A stretch of DNA of 64,000 bases, taken from positions 62,001 to 126,000 of the forward strand of contig CALYDL010000001.1 in the NCBI GenBank assembly GCA_944325145.1, in the 5' to 3' direction. The notes beneath the pieces were generated by a model that saw nothing but the letters and a program-made list of their open reading frames with translations, did no database searches and had not been told where the DNA came from. Position numbers and translations under genes: made by a program. Positions 8,019 through 17,700 of the stretch are shown here, in pieces. Source of the stretch: Candidatus Gastranaerophilales bacterium (GTDB lineage Bacteria > Cyanobacteriota > Vampirovibrionia > Gastranaerophilales > Gastranaerophilaceae). Position 1 is the stretch's first letter. Each line of letters begins with the position of its first letter.

Positions 8019-9053
8019 ATGGAAGAAAAAATTTTACAAATCAAAAAAGAAGCATTACAAGAAATTGAACAAATTAAAAGCCAAAAAGAACTTGATGAAA
8101 TAAGAAATAAATATTTATCAAGGGCTTCAGAATTAAACAACCTTAAAAAAGGTTTAAAAGACGTTGCACCGGAATTAAGACCAAAAATAGGCGCACTCAC
8201 AAACGAAGTTTCTAAAGAAATTGAAGTTTTGGTTAACAAAAAAGCGGAAGAATTTTACCAAATAGAATTAAACAAAAAACTTGAAGCAGAAAAAATTGAT
8301 GTAACACTGCCTTCAACCTATGAACCCTTTGGGCATATTCACCCTTTAACAAAAACAACAAATGAAATTGTTGAAATTTTTGAAATGCTTGGTTTTTCAC
8401 TCATCAAAAATGAATACTCACCTGAAGTTGAAGTTGAAAAATATAATTTCGATTTGTTAAATGTTCCAAAAGAACACCCTGCACGTGATGTTCAAGACAC
8501 GTTTTATTCAAAATTGGCTAAAAACGTAATTTTAAGAAGCCAAACATCAAATGCGCAAGTAAGACAAATGCAAAACTCTAAACCGCCGATTAAAATTATA
8601 TCCCCCGGCAGAGTTTATCGTTCAGAATCTGTTTCTGCAAGAAAAAACAACCTTTTTCACCAAATTGAAGGGTTATATGTTGATAAAAACGTAACTTTTG
8701 GCGATCTTAAAGGTGTTTTAAACGAATTTATCAGGTTATATTTTGGCTCAAGCCGCCCAACAAGGTTTAGAAACAGCTTTTTCCCATTCACAGAACCTTC
8801 AGCTGAAGTTGATGTTCAATGTATTATGTGCCAAGGAAAAGGCTGCCCGACATGTTCCGGTACGGGTTGGTTAGAAATTTTGGGTTCGGGCATGGTTGAC
8901 CCGAATGTTTTAAGAGCAGTTAATATAGACCCGGATGTTTACACAGGCTTTGCATTTGGCATGGGAATTGAAAGATTAACCATGCTAAAATATGCAATAG
9001 ATGACATAAGACTATTCTTTAACAACGATGTAAGGTTTTTAAACCAATTCTAA
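8019..9053 (+). CDS. pheS: Phenylalanyl-tRNA synthetase alpha subunit
   Basis: 344 residues, class II aminoacyl-tRNA synthetase. There is an N-terminal coiled coil (residues 1-85), then motif 2 (PGRVYRSE), a Cys-rich insert CIMCQGKGCPTCSGTGW and motif 3 GFAFGMGIERLTML. It charges tRNA-Phe together with PheT. pheT is not adjacent: the next gene is a MATE exporter 18 bases downstream, so the usual pheST operon is split. The ribosome site AGAGGTGG precedes the ATG. Confidence 0.95.
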   Translation: MEEKILQIKKEALQEIEQIKSQKELDEIRNKYLSRASELNNLKKGLKDVAPELRPKIGALTNEVSKEIEVLVNKKAEEFYQIELNKKLEAEKIDVTLPSTYEPFGHIHPLTKTTNEIVEIFEMLGFSLIKNEYSPEVEVEKYNFDLLNVPKEHPARDVQDTFYSKLAKNVILRSQTSNAQVRQMQNSKPPIKIISPGRVYRSESVSARKNNLFHQIEGLYVDKNVTFGDLKGVLNEFIRLYFGSSRPTRFRNSFFPFTEPSAEVDVQCIMCQGKGCPTCSGTGWLEILGSGMVDPNVLRAVNIDPDVYTGFAFGMGIERLTMLKYAIDDIRLFFNNDVRFLNQF

Positions 9054-9071
9054 AAACTGTATAGAGGATAT

Positions 9072-10421
9072 ATGGCAACAAAAGAATTAACGTCGGGCAA
9101 CCCGCTTAAACTGATTTTTCTGTTTATGCTGCCGATGTTTTTCGGAAACTTATTTCAACAAATTTACAACTTGGCTGACGCCTTAATTGTAGGAAGAACA
9201 ATTGGGCTAAAAGCTTTGGCTGCGGTTGGTGCAACATCCCCTATGATTTTTCTTGTAATAAGTTTTATTTTTGCGTCAACTCAAGGGTTTGCCGTTGTAA
9301 CAGCTCAAAGGTTTGGCGCAAGAGATTATGACAATGTAAAAAAATCAGTTGCTGCAGGTTTTATTTTATCTTTCGTTTTAACAATTATAATGACCGCCAT
9401 TTCGCTTCCTTTTGTTCAACAAATGCTTGATATTTTAAGAACGCCTGATGATATTATAAAGTTAGCCCATGATTACCTTTTTATAATGTTCGCCGGAATT
9501 ATTGCAACAGTTTTTTATAACCTTTCATCAAATATAATAAGAGCTTTGGGCGATAGCAAAACACCACTGTATTTTTTAATTTTTGCATCGATTTTAAATA
9601 TATTTTTAGACCTTCTTTTTATTTTAAAATTTAATATGGGAGTAGCAGGTGCCGCTTGGGCAACGGTTATTTCTCAGGCAGTTTCAACCGTTCTTTGTAT
9701 ATTTTTTATGTTCAAAAGGTTTCCAATTTTAAAATTAAAAAAAGAAGATTGGATTGTTTCAAAAGAATTTTTATATGAACACTTAAGAGTGGGCATTCCA
9801 ATGGGTTTTCAAATGTCTGTTTTAACAATTGGAATTATTGCACTTCAATATGTTTTAAACGGGCTTGGTTCCACTGCTATTGCAGCTTTTACAACTGCTA
9901 TGAGGGTTGATCAATTAGTTTCACAAAGTTTATTAGCGCTTGCAGCTGCTGTTGCAACCTATACGGCACAAAATTTTGGTGCAGGAAAATTAAAAAGAAT
10001 TAGAGAAGGCGCAAGGGCAAGTGTTTTAATTGCCTTTATTATAAGCATTTTTTGTGCAGTTTTTGTTTTAACGCTTGGCGAATTTGTAGTCGGCCTTTTT
10101 ATGGATGTACCGAACGAAGAAGTTACAAGGCTTGCAATGGAATATTTGCACATTATTATAATTTTCTTTTTCTTCCTTGGCTTATTGCTAATTTACAGAA
10201 ATATTTTGCAAGGAATGGGAAGCGTTATGGCGCCTTTGTTTTCAGGAATTGCAGAATTAATTATGAGAGCACTTGCCGCATTCAAATTAGGGGAAATTAT
10301 GGGCTACACGGGAATTTGCCTTGCAACACCTGCAGCTTGGATTTCAGCCGCCATTGTTTTATACATTGGCTATAAAATAAGCCTTATTAAAAACTTGAAA
10401 AAATTAAGAAAAACAGCCTAA
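9072..10421 (+). CDS. MATE family efflux transporter
   Basis: 449 residues with about 12 membrane helices in two homologous halves, each starting with a family-like segment (PMFFGNLFQQIYNLADALIV and the later VGIPMGFQMS). This is typical of DinF/NorM-type multidrug or toxin extrusion proteins that use Na+ or H+ gradients in the inner membrane. Ribosome site GAGG before the ATG. It follows pheS by 18 bases, so co-transcription is likely although a functional link is not obvious. Substrate unknown. Confidence 0.92.
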   Translation: MATKELTSGNPLKLIFLFMLPMFFGNLFQQIYNLADALIVGRTIGLKALAAVGATSPMIFLVISFIFASTQGFAVVTAQRFGARDYDNVKKSVAAGFILSFVLTIIMTAISLPFVQQMLDILRTPDDIIKLAHDYLFIMFAGIIATVFYNLSSNIIRALGDSKTPLYFLIFASILNIFLDLLFILKFNMGVAGAAWATVISQAVSTVLCIFFMFKRFPILKLKKEDWIVSKEFLYEHLRVGIPMGFQMSVLTIGIIALQYVLNGLGSTAIAAFTTAMRVDQLVSQSLLALAAAVATYTAQNFGAGKLKRIREGARASVLIAFIISIFCAVFVLTLGEFVVGLFMDVPNEEVTRLAMEYLHIIIIFFFFLGLLLIYRNILQGMGSVMAPLFSGIAELIMRALAAFKLGEIMGYTGICLATPAAWISAAIVLYIGYKISLIKNLKKLRKTA

Positions 10422-11155
10422 ATTAAAGGGGCTTTTGTTTTTAATTTTCTTTTTAAAATTTCAGCCTCGGGCATTAATTTATATAAAAGCTTCCAAAAGC
10501 TTTCTTTATGGTTTTTTTCAACTGTATGGCAAAGTTCATGCAATAAAACATAATCAATAAATTCATCTTCTAAAAGCATTAAATTTATGTTTAAATTAAT
10601 ATTATTTACGTTTGAGCAGCTTCCCCAGCGAGTTTTGTGGGTTTTTAAAGAAAGTTTATTATATTTAAAATTATGTTTATTTGCTAAATCGTCAAGCCTT
10701 TTTGGAAGGTAATTTTTTGCTTCTATATAAAGGGCTTTTTTTACTGCAAGCTTTAATTTATCTTGGTTTTCTTTAGAATAAAAATCAGAATTAAATGGAT
10801 ATAAAAAATAAATTTTGCCTTGTTTTAATTTTATAACAGGTTCTAAAACAAGTGAAGCTTGAATTACAAGGTTATTTGTTTTTGTTTTAAAATTTTCATC
10901 TATTAAATTAAATTCATATTGTTCAAGTGTTTTTTCTATCCAATCTTTCTTTTTAAAAACAAAAGTTTCTGCGTCTTTATAGCTTAAATAATAAGGCATG
11001 GAAACTCTTATATGAAAACGGTCTTTAACGGTAATTTTAAGCGATTTTGAACTTTTTGATTTTACATATTTATATTCAACATCATTAACCAAAATAACCC
11101 TTGAGGCAGTTTTTTTATGCGATATTTTAGGCTTTAAAAAATCAAAAATTCCCAT
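10418..11155 (-). CDS. YgjP-type (DUF45) zinc metallopeptidase-like protein
   Basis: 245 residues. The zinc site HELCH is at 206-210 with a further His216 in NHKESFW, the pattern of the YgjP/WLM family. RWGSC (176-180) is also conserved in that family. Cytoplasmic, no signal peptide. YgjP has been linked to proteolysis or nucleotide hydrolysis, so the activity is uncertain. Its stop overlaps the convergent MATE stop by four bases. The ATG follows a TATAAT -10 (11165-11170, minus strand) by nine bases with no ribosome site. Confidence 0.87.
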   Translation of the reverse strand: MGIFDFLKPKISHKKTASRVILVNDVEYKYVKSKSSKSLKITVKDRFHIRVSMPYYLSYKDAETFVFKKKDWIEKTLEQYEFNLIDENFKTKTNNLVIQASLVLEPVIKLKQGKIYFLYPFNSDFYSKENQDKLKLAVKKALYIEAKNYLPKRLDDLANKHNFKYNKLSLKTHKTRWGSCSNVNNINLNINLMLLEDEFIDYVLLHELCHTVEKNHKESFWKLLYKLMPEAEILKRKLKTKAPLI

Positions 11156-11164
11156 AACAAAAGA

Positions 11165-11170
11165 ATTATA
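11165..11170 (-). promoter_or_regulatory. -10 element TATAAT, probable very short leader
   Basis: On the minus strand TGCTATAAT is an extended -10, followed by nine bases and the ATG at 11155. There is no Shine-Dalgarno sequence. Confidence 0.6.
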
Positions 11171-11175
11171 GCATA

Positions 11176-12228
11176 TTAATCTTCAATAATTTCAACAAAA
11201 TTATGAAGAAAATCAGCTAAATCAAACGCTTTTATTTTTGCACCTTCCGGTTTAATTCCATATTTTAAACTCCAAAGGCAAGTGGGGCATGTGGTTAAAA
11301 CGGTATCAGAATTTGTTTTTAAAACGTTTTGAATTTTTTCTTTTGATAAAATTGTTGCAGTTTTTATATGCCTTGTGAAAAAATCACCGCCAAAGCCGCA
11401 GCAATCATCAAATTTATTAAGCCTTTCATAAGAAATATTTTCAATATGAGATAAAATTTCTTCAATTTCTAAAAATTTATTCATATCAAGATGGCACGGC
11501 TTATGAAATGTGAGCTTAAAAGGCTTAATTGCCCTTAATTTTTTGTTTTTGTAAAAATCCGTAAAATAGACAATCTTTTCTTTATTAACACCTTCATAGT
11601 TTAAAACGGTGTCATAGCAAGTGGCGCAATCAAAAACAATTTTGTCAAAATTTTCAAACTTTTTTAGGTTTCTTTTTTTATATTTTTCATAAACGTCAAG
11701 CCTTCCCTTAACAAAAAAAGGAAGCCCGCAGCAATCAAATTTTTCTTTTTTGAATTTAAAAGGAATTTCAAATTTGTTATTAATCGATTTTGTTGCACAG
11801 CCATTAAAATGCGCTATTTTTAAGGGCGTTTCACCCATTTTTATTTTTTTATAATATCTTCTTCCTAAAGGATATTTAACCTTATACAATGCCCAAAGAC
11901 AAAACATTTTAACTTTAAAAATAATGGAAGAATTTAAAAAATTATCTAGGGGCGAATTAAATTCCTTTTTTATTTCAGCAAAAATTTTAACCGCATCAAT
12001 ATTTGATGGGCAAGCGGTTTTGCATTTTTTGCAATTTAAACAAAGGTCTAAATTGTATTTAATTTTTTTATCGAATTTCAAATGTTTTTTAATTAACCCT
12101 AAAAGCTGCAAGAATTTACCCCTTGAAACGGATGTTTCGGTTTTTTTTGCCTTATAAACAGGGCAAACATCCATGCAAAGGCCGCAGCGAGAGCAATTAA
12201 CTATATTTTTAACAAGTTCTTTATCCAT
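11176..12228 (-). CDS. Fe-S oxidoreductase, GlcF/LutA-like
   Basis: 350 residues. Two 4Fe-4S ferredoxin motifs (Cys12/15/18/22 and Cys63/66/69/73) are followed by two CCG domains (FNGCA ... DCCGLPF ... DCATC and FHKPCH ... DCCGFGGDF ... TTCPTCLWS). This is the architecture of the glycolate oxidase iron-sulphur subunit and of related lactate or anaerobic glycerol-3-phosphate dehydrogenase electron-transfer subunits. No flavin subunit lies next to it, so the substrate is unknown. Its ATG shares a 23-bp gap with the divergent gene at 12252. Confidence 0.85.
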   Translation of the reverse strand: MDKELVKNIVNCSRCGLCMDVCPVYKAKKTETSVSRGKFLQLLGLIKKHLKFDKKIKYNLDLCLNCKKCKTACPSNIDAVKIFAEIKKEFNSPLDNFLNSSIIFKVKMFCLWALYKVKYPLGRRYYKKIKMGETPLKIAHFNGCATKSINNKFEIPFKFKKEKFDCCGLPFFVKGRLDVYEKYKKRNLKKFENFDKIVFDCATCYDTVLNYEGVNKEKIVYFTDFYKNKKLRAIKPFKLTFHKPCHLDMNKFLEIEEILSHIENISYERLNKFDDCCGFGGDFFTRHIKTATILSKEKIQNVLKTNSDTVLTTCPTCLWSLKYGIKPEGAKIKAFDLADFLHNFVEIIED

Positions 12229-12251
12229 AAATTTTGTAGTATAATTCTAGC
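12229..12251. promoter_or_regulatory. Overlapping divergent -10 elements between two genes
   Basis: AGTATAAT (12238-12245) gives TATAAT on the plus strand (12240-12245), six bases before the ATG at 12252. It also gives TATACT on the minus strand (12243-12238), nine bases before the ATG at 12228. The hexamers share the central TATA. The plus-strand spacing puts the A of ATG at the expected +1. Confidence 0.6.
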
Positions 12252-12419
12252 ATGAAAAAAGCGCAGATAATGTTAGAATATTTATTGTTTTTTCTTATAG
12301 TAACGGTGCTTTGTGTGCTAATTTCGACATTGTGGAACAGAAGCGCAATAATAAGAGGCAGCACTTTTGGGGTGGAAGATCAGAATAATTCTGTACATGT
12401 AAGGCCCCTTACGGAATAA
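12252..12419 (+). CDS. Small pilin-like single-span membrane protein
   Basis: 55 residues, starting MKKAQIMLEYLLFFLIVTVL and ending RPLTE. A short basic start and Ala-Gln are followed by a Glu five residues after the possible processing point, then about 20 hydrophobic residues. This resembles the N-terminus of Flp/class III-type pilins, where a prepilin peptidase cuts before Q-x-x-x-E. The rest is short and polar. The gene is too small for routine calling. Support comes from a perfectly placed TATAAT six bases before its ATG and its stop four bases before the next gene. It could instead be a small membrane peptide or an upstream coupling ORF. Confidence 0.6.
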   Translation: MKKAQIMLEYLLFFLIVTVLCVLISTLWNRSAIIRGSTFGVEDQNNSVHVRPLTE

Positions 12420-12423
12420 AAAT

Positions 12424-13434
12424 ATGAAGAGCGCAATTTTAAAAAACGGCAAAATAGTTATCACAGAAAAAGAAATCCCGACACTAAAAAACGCTGAAGG
12501 TGCAATTATAAAAGTAAAAGCTTGCGGCCTTTGCGGTTCTGATATTGTTAAAATTAACCATGCAACACCTGAAAATGAAGACAAAATAAGCCTTGGTCAT
12601 GAAATTGTGGGCGAAATTGTTGATATAAATGTTAAAATTAAAGGAATAGGAGCAAAAGAGCCCTTCAAAAAAGGCGATATTATTGCAATGGGGCACCATT
12701 ACCCCTGCTTTAAATGCAAATATTGCGCCCATGGGAACTATTCCATGTGCGAAACCTTTAAAAACTCAAACATTCACCCGGGCGGCTTTAGTGAATATAT
12801 TTATGCAAACTCAAACCACTTAAAAAACACGGTTTTTAAAAAACCTGAAAATTTAACCGAGGAAGAATTTTCATTTTTAGAGCCTTTATCTTGCTGCATA
12901 AGAGCAGTAAAACGTTCAGGGCTTGTATTTGATAATAAAGAATTAAATAAAACCTATAATGCGCTTGTTTTGGGCTTAGGTTCAATCGGAATTTTAATGG
13001 CACAAGCAATAAAAGCCTTTGGTGCAAATACATTCGGGGTTGATATTAATGAAAAAAGGCAAGAATTTATAAAAAACTATGGAATAAGTTTTAATGAAAA
13101 TATTAAATATGACCTTATTTTTATGACATCAGGCGCAAACAAAGCAATAGATTCAGCTATGAAATTAATTGACAAAGGCGGCAAAATCATTGTGTTTTCA
13201 TCAATTCCTGATGATTTTAAAGGCTATTTTAACAATGAAATTTATTATAAAGAGCTGGATGTTTTAGGAAGCTATTCGCCATCGCCCGATGATCTAAAAA
13301 TGTCTTATGAATTTTTGAAATTAGGCTTTGTTAATGTTAAAAATATATCTGCAAAGTATAGTCTGGAAAATTTAGAAAATGCAATTAACGACACAAAACA
13401 AGGAAAAATTTTAAAGGGGTATATTGAACTATGA
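12424..13434 (+). CDS. Zinc-dependent alcohol (polyol) dehydrogenase
   Basis: 336 residues, medium-chain dehydrogenase/reductase. Catalytic zinc ligands are Cys37 and His59-Glu60 (LGHEIVGE). The structural zinc Cys are 95, 98, 101 and 109 with the canonical CX2CX2CX7C spacing. The Rossmann segment LVLGLGSIGILMAQA binds NAD(P). The closest recognisable group is sorbitol/threonine dehydrogenase-like; the substrate cannot be told. It starts four bases after the small pilin-like gene and overlaps the next dehydrogenase by four bases (ATGA), so the three genes probably form one transcript. Confidence 0.88.
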   Translation: MKSAILKNGKIVITEKEIPTLKNAEGAIIKVKACGLCGSDIVKINHATPENEDKISLGHEIVGEIVDINVKIKGIGAKEPFKKGDIIAMGHHYPCFKCKYCAHGNYSMCETFKNSNIHPGGFSEYIYANSNHLKNTVFKKPENLTEEEFSFLEPLSCCIRAVKRSGLVFDNKELNKTYNALVLGLGSIGILMAQAIKAFGANTFGVDINEKRQEFIKNYGISFNENIKYDLIFMTSGANKAIDSAMKLIDKGGKIIVFSSIPDDFKGYFNNEIYYKELDVLGSYSPSPDDLKMSYEFLKLGFVNVKNISAKYSLENLENAINDTKQGKILKGYIEL

Positions 13435-14468
13435 AAATGAAAGCTGTCATGTTTTATGCCCCAAAAGATATAAGATTTGAAGAAGTTAATGTCCCTGAAC
13501 CAAATGAAGGTGAAGTTTTAGTTAAAGTTGAAGCAGCCCTCACTTGCGGAACAGATGTTAAAACCTTCAGGCGCGGCCACCCTGTTTTAATTAAAAAAAC
13601 ACCATCCGGTTTTGGGCATGAATTTTCAGGAACGATTGCCAAATTAGGCGAAAATGTTGAAGGTTTTAACATTGGCGATAGAGTAGTTGCCGCCAATTCT
13701 GCTCCTTGCGGAGAATGTTTTTTTTGCAGAAAAGGCGAAGAAAATTTATGCGAAAATTTGGAGCTTTTAAATGGTGCATACGCGCAATATATTTTAATTC
13801 CAAAAAATATCGTTCAAAAAAACTTGATTAAAATTCCTGATAATCTGCCTTTTAAATTGGCAGCATTTACAGAACCCTTATCAAATGTTGTTCATGGCAT
13901 TTCAAGAACACCTATAAACAAAGGCGATACTGTTGGCGTTATCGGCATTGGCCCTATTGGCCTAATGTTTTGTGCGCTTGCAAAATTAAAAGGTGCAAAA
14001 GTTATTGCAATGGGAAGAAACCCCTTAAAATTAAAACTTGCAAAAGAATTTGCCCATGCAGATGAAGTTATAGATTTAAAAAAATATGATGACCCGACAG
14101 AAATAATTCTTTCCATGACCGAAGAAAAAAGAGGGCTGGATGTTGCAATTGAATGCGTGGGCTTGCCTGAAATTTGGGAATCAATGTTCAAACTTGTTCG
14201 CCGTGGCGGGTGTGTTCACCTGTTTGGGGGCTGTGCTTCAGGCACAAGCGTAAACATTGACACAAAAAGGCTTCATTACGATGAAGTAAACATTATAAGC
14301 GTATTTCACCACACGCCAAAATATTTTAGAGAAGCTCTAAATCTTATTGCTACAAAACAAGTAGATGTCGAAAAATTAATTACAAAAACAATGCCCTTAA
14401 AATATACAAAACGTGCGCTTGAAATGCAGCAAAACGGCGAAGCCATAAAGGTTTTAATTGAACCATAG
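13431..14468 (+). CDS. Second zinc-dependent alcohol (polyol) dehydrogenase
   Basis: 345 residues, same superfamily as the preceding gene but clearly divergent. Zinc ligands are Cys39 and His63-Glu64 (GFGHEFSG), with structural Cys 93/96/99/107 (APCGECFFC). The nucleotide-binding motif is GVIGIGPIGLMF. The ATG overlaps the previous stop (ATGA). Tandem MDR genes with overlapping ends suggest two steps of one polyol or sugar-alcohol route, or a heteromeric enzyme; this is inference. The transcript ends before the tRNA promoter at 14477. Confidence 0.88.
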   Translation: MKMKAVMFYAPKDIRFEEVNVPEPNEGEVLVKVEAALTCGTDVKTFRRGHPVLIKKTPSGFGHEFSGTIAKLGENVEGFNIGDRVVAANSAPCGECFFCRKGEENLCENLELLNGAYAQYILIPKNIVQKNLIKIPDNLPFKLAAFTEPLSNVVHGISRTPINKGDTVGVIGIGPIGLMFCALAKLKGAKVIAMGRNPLKLKLAKEFAHADEVIDLKKYDDPTEIILSMTEEKRGLDVAIECVGLPEIWESMFKLVRRGGCVHLFGGCASGTSVNIDTKRLHYDEVNIISVFHHTPKYFREALNLIATKQVDVEKLITKTMPLKYTKRALEMQQNGEAIKVLIEP

Positions 14469-14476
14469 ATTTTTTC

Positions 14477-14504
14477 TTGACTTCACATCTTGAATTGATA
14501 TTAT
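14477..14504 (+). promoter_or_regulatory. Promoter of tRNA-Phe
   Basis: TTGACT (14477-14482) and TATTAT (14499-14504) with a 16-base spacer, about 54 bases before the tRNA. This is one of the few clear -35/-10 pairs in the window, as expected for a stable RNA gene. Confidence 0.65.
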
Positions 14505-14557
14505 AAAGAAGTTCGGAAGGGCAAACAGCCATTCCAACAAAAAAAATTAAATAATAT

Positions 14558-14630
14558 GCCGCAATAGCTCAGTTGGTAGAGCAAGGGACTGAAAATCCCT
14601 GTGTCCTTGGTTCGATTCCGAGTTGCGGCA
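14558..14630 (+). tRNA. tRNA-Phe (GAA)
   Basis: 73-base cloverleaf. The acceptor arm GCCGCAA pairs with TTGCGGC. The D arm begins AGCTCAGTTGGTAGAGC, the anticodon arm AGGGA-CTGAAAA-TCCCT has GAA at 14591-14593, and the T arm contains GGTTCGATTCC. The discriminator base is A. The 3' CCA is not encoded (TAT follows), so it must be added by CCA nucleotidyltransferase. Confidence 0.97.
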
Positions 14631-14703
14631 TATTTTTTACATATATTTTATTGGCATAAAAACAATAATATGCTAAAATAAGTACGATTGGATAGTAAGT
14701 TTT

Positions 14704-14716
14704 GGCTAAATTAGCC
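14704..14716. promoter_or_regulatory. Palindrome in the autotransporter leader
   Basis: GGCTAAATTAGCC is a perfect inverted repeat (six-base arms around one A) lying between a -10-like TGCTAAAAT and the ribosome site GGAG. It could be a repressor operator or a small mRNA hairpin affecting translation of the autotransporter. Confidence 0.35.
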
Positions 14717-14731
14717 TTTGGAGTTAAGAAA

Positions 14732-17700
14732 ATGAGAAACAAACGAAAAAAAGGCGGTTTGCTCACCGTTGCTATGATTTGGGCAGCATTTGCAACAACA
14801 AACTATAACCCTACAATTGCAGTTGAATATACCATAAATAATTTTAATGATTTAAATAATGCACTTTCAGGGCATGAATTTGGAGATATTTTAAACCCTT
14901 CACAATTACAAGCAAGCGACACCGTAATTTTAGAAGGAAACATAGCTTCAACATCACCTATAACAACCGCTGTTAATAACGTAACATTAAATGGCGGCGG
15001 GGGTGCATACAGCGCAGATAATTCATCCATAGATGGTTTTGTTATTAATACAGAAAACCAAACAATAGAAAATATAACAATTAGTGGCTTTAATAACGCA
15101 ATAAATGTAGGAAGCAACGGCTCATTAACTCTAACAAATACAATTTTTAACAATAATGCAGCAGACATTATAAATTCAGGAAATATAACATTAACAGGCG
15201 ATAACACAATAGGAACAATAACAGGAACAGGAAGCCTCACAAATTCAGGTAATTTAACCCTAAATAATAATGCAAACATTACAAACATTAGCCAATCATC
15301 AGGTTCCATTACAACAAGCGGCAATGCAACGATTTCAAATTCAAACATTTCAAACGGAAGTATTAATGTTAATGGTAATGGTAATCTAGATTTTAACGGC
15401 GGCACTTTGGGCGGAGATACCCAATTAACAATTAATAACGGCTCAACTTTTACAAATTCAGGCAATGTAACATTAAGTAACAATGACACCTTGAATGGCT
15501 CGTTCAAACAATCAACAGGAAGCCTAAGCCTTGCAGGTGCAACAACAAATGGCAAACTTTCTTTAGATGGTGGAGAAGTTAATGTTACAGGAAACCAAAC
15601 CTTAACAGGCGATGACACAATAGGTTCAGGCGGTGACACAATAGGTTCAGACGTTGATTTAACAGTTGGTGCAACTCTTACAAATGAAGGCGGCACAATT
15701 AATTTAAATAATGGCGACAAAATTGAAAGCACAGGTTCAATTTCTCAAACTTCAGGAACAATTGATGCTAATAATTTTGCAACTGCCGCAGATGGCGGAA
15801 GTTTAAAAGTTAATGGCGGTTCATTAAAAATTTCATCAGACGGCCTAACTTTAAATAACACGGGAGATACAATTTCGGCTGCAGTTGATGCTGAAATAGA
15901 CGGCAAATTAACAATAAACAATGGTTCAATAACGCTAAATACAGGCGACGAATTAAATAATTCAACCATAACACAAAACGGCGGCAGCTTAACAATAAGC
16001 GAGATTTCAACAGGTTCTGCAACTCTTAACTCAACAAGCGGAAACCTTACTTTAGATGGCGCAACAATAGAAGGAAACGACACAATTGCAGGCACCGTTA
16101 ACACAACAATAGGTGTAAACGGTGTCACAATTTCAAACACAAGTAGTGATGGCATTATATTAAACAATGGTGACGAAATAAACGGAACTGTTAATCAGCA
16201 AGGCGGGAACTTAAGCCTTGCAGGCGTTACAACAAACGGCAAATTAAATTCAACAGGCGGAAAGCTTAATATTACAGGCGACCAAACCTTAACAAGTGGC
16301 GACACAATAGGTTCAGGTGCTAATTTAACTGTTGATGCAACCCTTACAAATGATGGCGGCACAATTAATTTAAATAATAATGATTCAATTTCAAACAGTG
16401 GTTCAATTTCTCAAACTTCAGGAACAATTAATGCTAATGATTTTGCAACAACTGCAGATGGCGGAAATTTAAAAGTTAATGGTGGTTCATTAATTATTTC
16501 ATCAGACGGCCTTACTTTAAATAATGAAAATGATAACATTGCAGATGGCGCAACCGTTAATATGCAAGGTAATTTAACCATAGATAACGGTTCAATCACT
16601 TTAAATACAGGTGATAGTTTAGGAAACGGAACAATTACACAAAATGGCGGCAGCTTAACAATAAGCGAGATTTCAACAGGTTCTGCAACTCTTAATTCAA
16701 CAAGCGGAAACCTTACTTTAGATGGCGCAACAATAGAAGGAAACGACACAATTGCAGGCACCGTTAATACAACAATAGACGGTAATTTAACCATTAATAA
16801 CGGTTCAATTGTCCTAAATAAAAGTGACAATTTAGGAAACGGAACAATTGAACAAAACGGCGGCAGCTTAACAATAAGCGAGATTTCAACAGGCAACTCA
16901 ACACTGGATGCAAACAGCGGCAATTTAACCCTAAATGGTGCTACATTAACAGGTAACGACACAATTGCAGGCACCGTTAATACAACAATAGGTGTAAACG
17001 GTATTAATATTCAAGGCACGGGAACAGAAGGCGTTAAATTAACAAATCAAGATAGAATTAACGGCCAAATTAAACAAACAGGGGGCATATTAAACTTAAA
17101 TAATGCTATTACGGATGGCCACCTTTATTCTGAAAGCGGCAACTTAAACATAGAAAACAGCCAAACTCTTCTTCAGGGTGATTTTATAGATACTGATACA
17201 ATAGTAACTTTAGATGGCAACTTAAATGTTAATGGGGCAAATGTTACAATAAATGACAATGATAAACTTAAATCAGGCTCAATGAACCTGACAAACGGCA
17301 ATTTAAATTTAAATAATATTACAACAGAAAAGACAAATATAAATGCAACCGGCGGTAATCTTCAATTAAGCGGCGTTACATTGGATAACCAAAAAGATAA
17401 CATTGAATTTGGTTCAAAAGTTACATTTGATGGCGATGTAAATATAACAAAAGGTAATGTTGAAATAGATTCAGGCGATACCCTAACAACAGGCGAAATC
17501 ACTTTAAACCAAGCAAATGGGGCAACCGCAACTCTTGGTGTTGACGGCCTTAAAACAGACGTTGTAACTCTTAATTTACAAAAGGGTACATTGAATATCA
17601 TAAATAATGGCCTGGAATTGAACAATACATCAGATGTTATTCAAAAAGAAATTATCACAAATGTTGACGGCAATTTAACCATAAATGAAGGCAAGGTTTT

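Noticed and set aside
14803-16974. Long open frames of 140-309 codons on the minus strand opposite the autotransporter
   Set aside because: They mirror the repetitive Asn/Thr/Gly codons of the real gene, have no ribosome sites and encode low-complexity Pro/Val/Leu sequences.
15527-16999. CRISPR-like array in the autotransporter
   Set aside because: The repeats are hundreds of bases long, coding and continuous without spacers.
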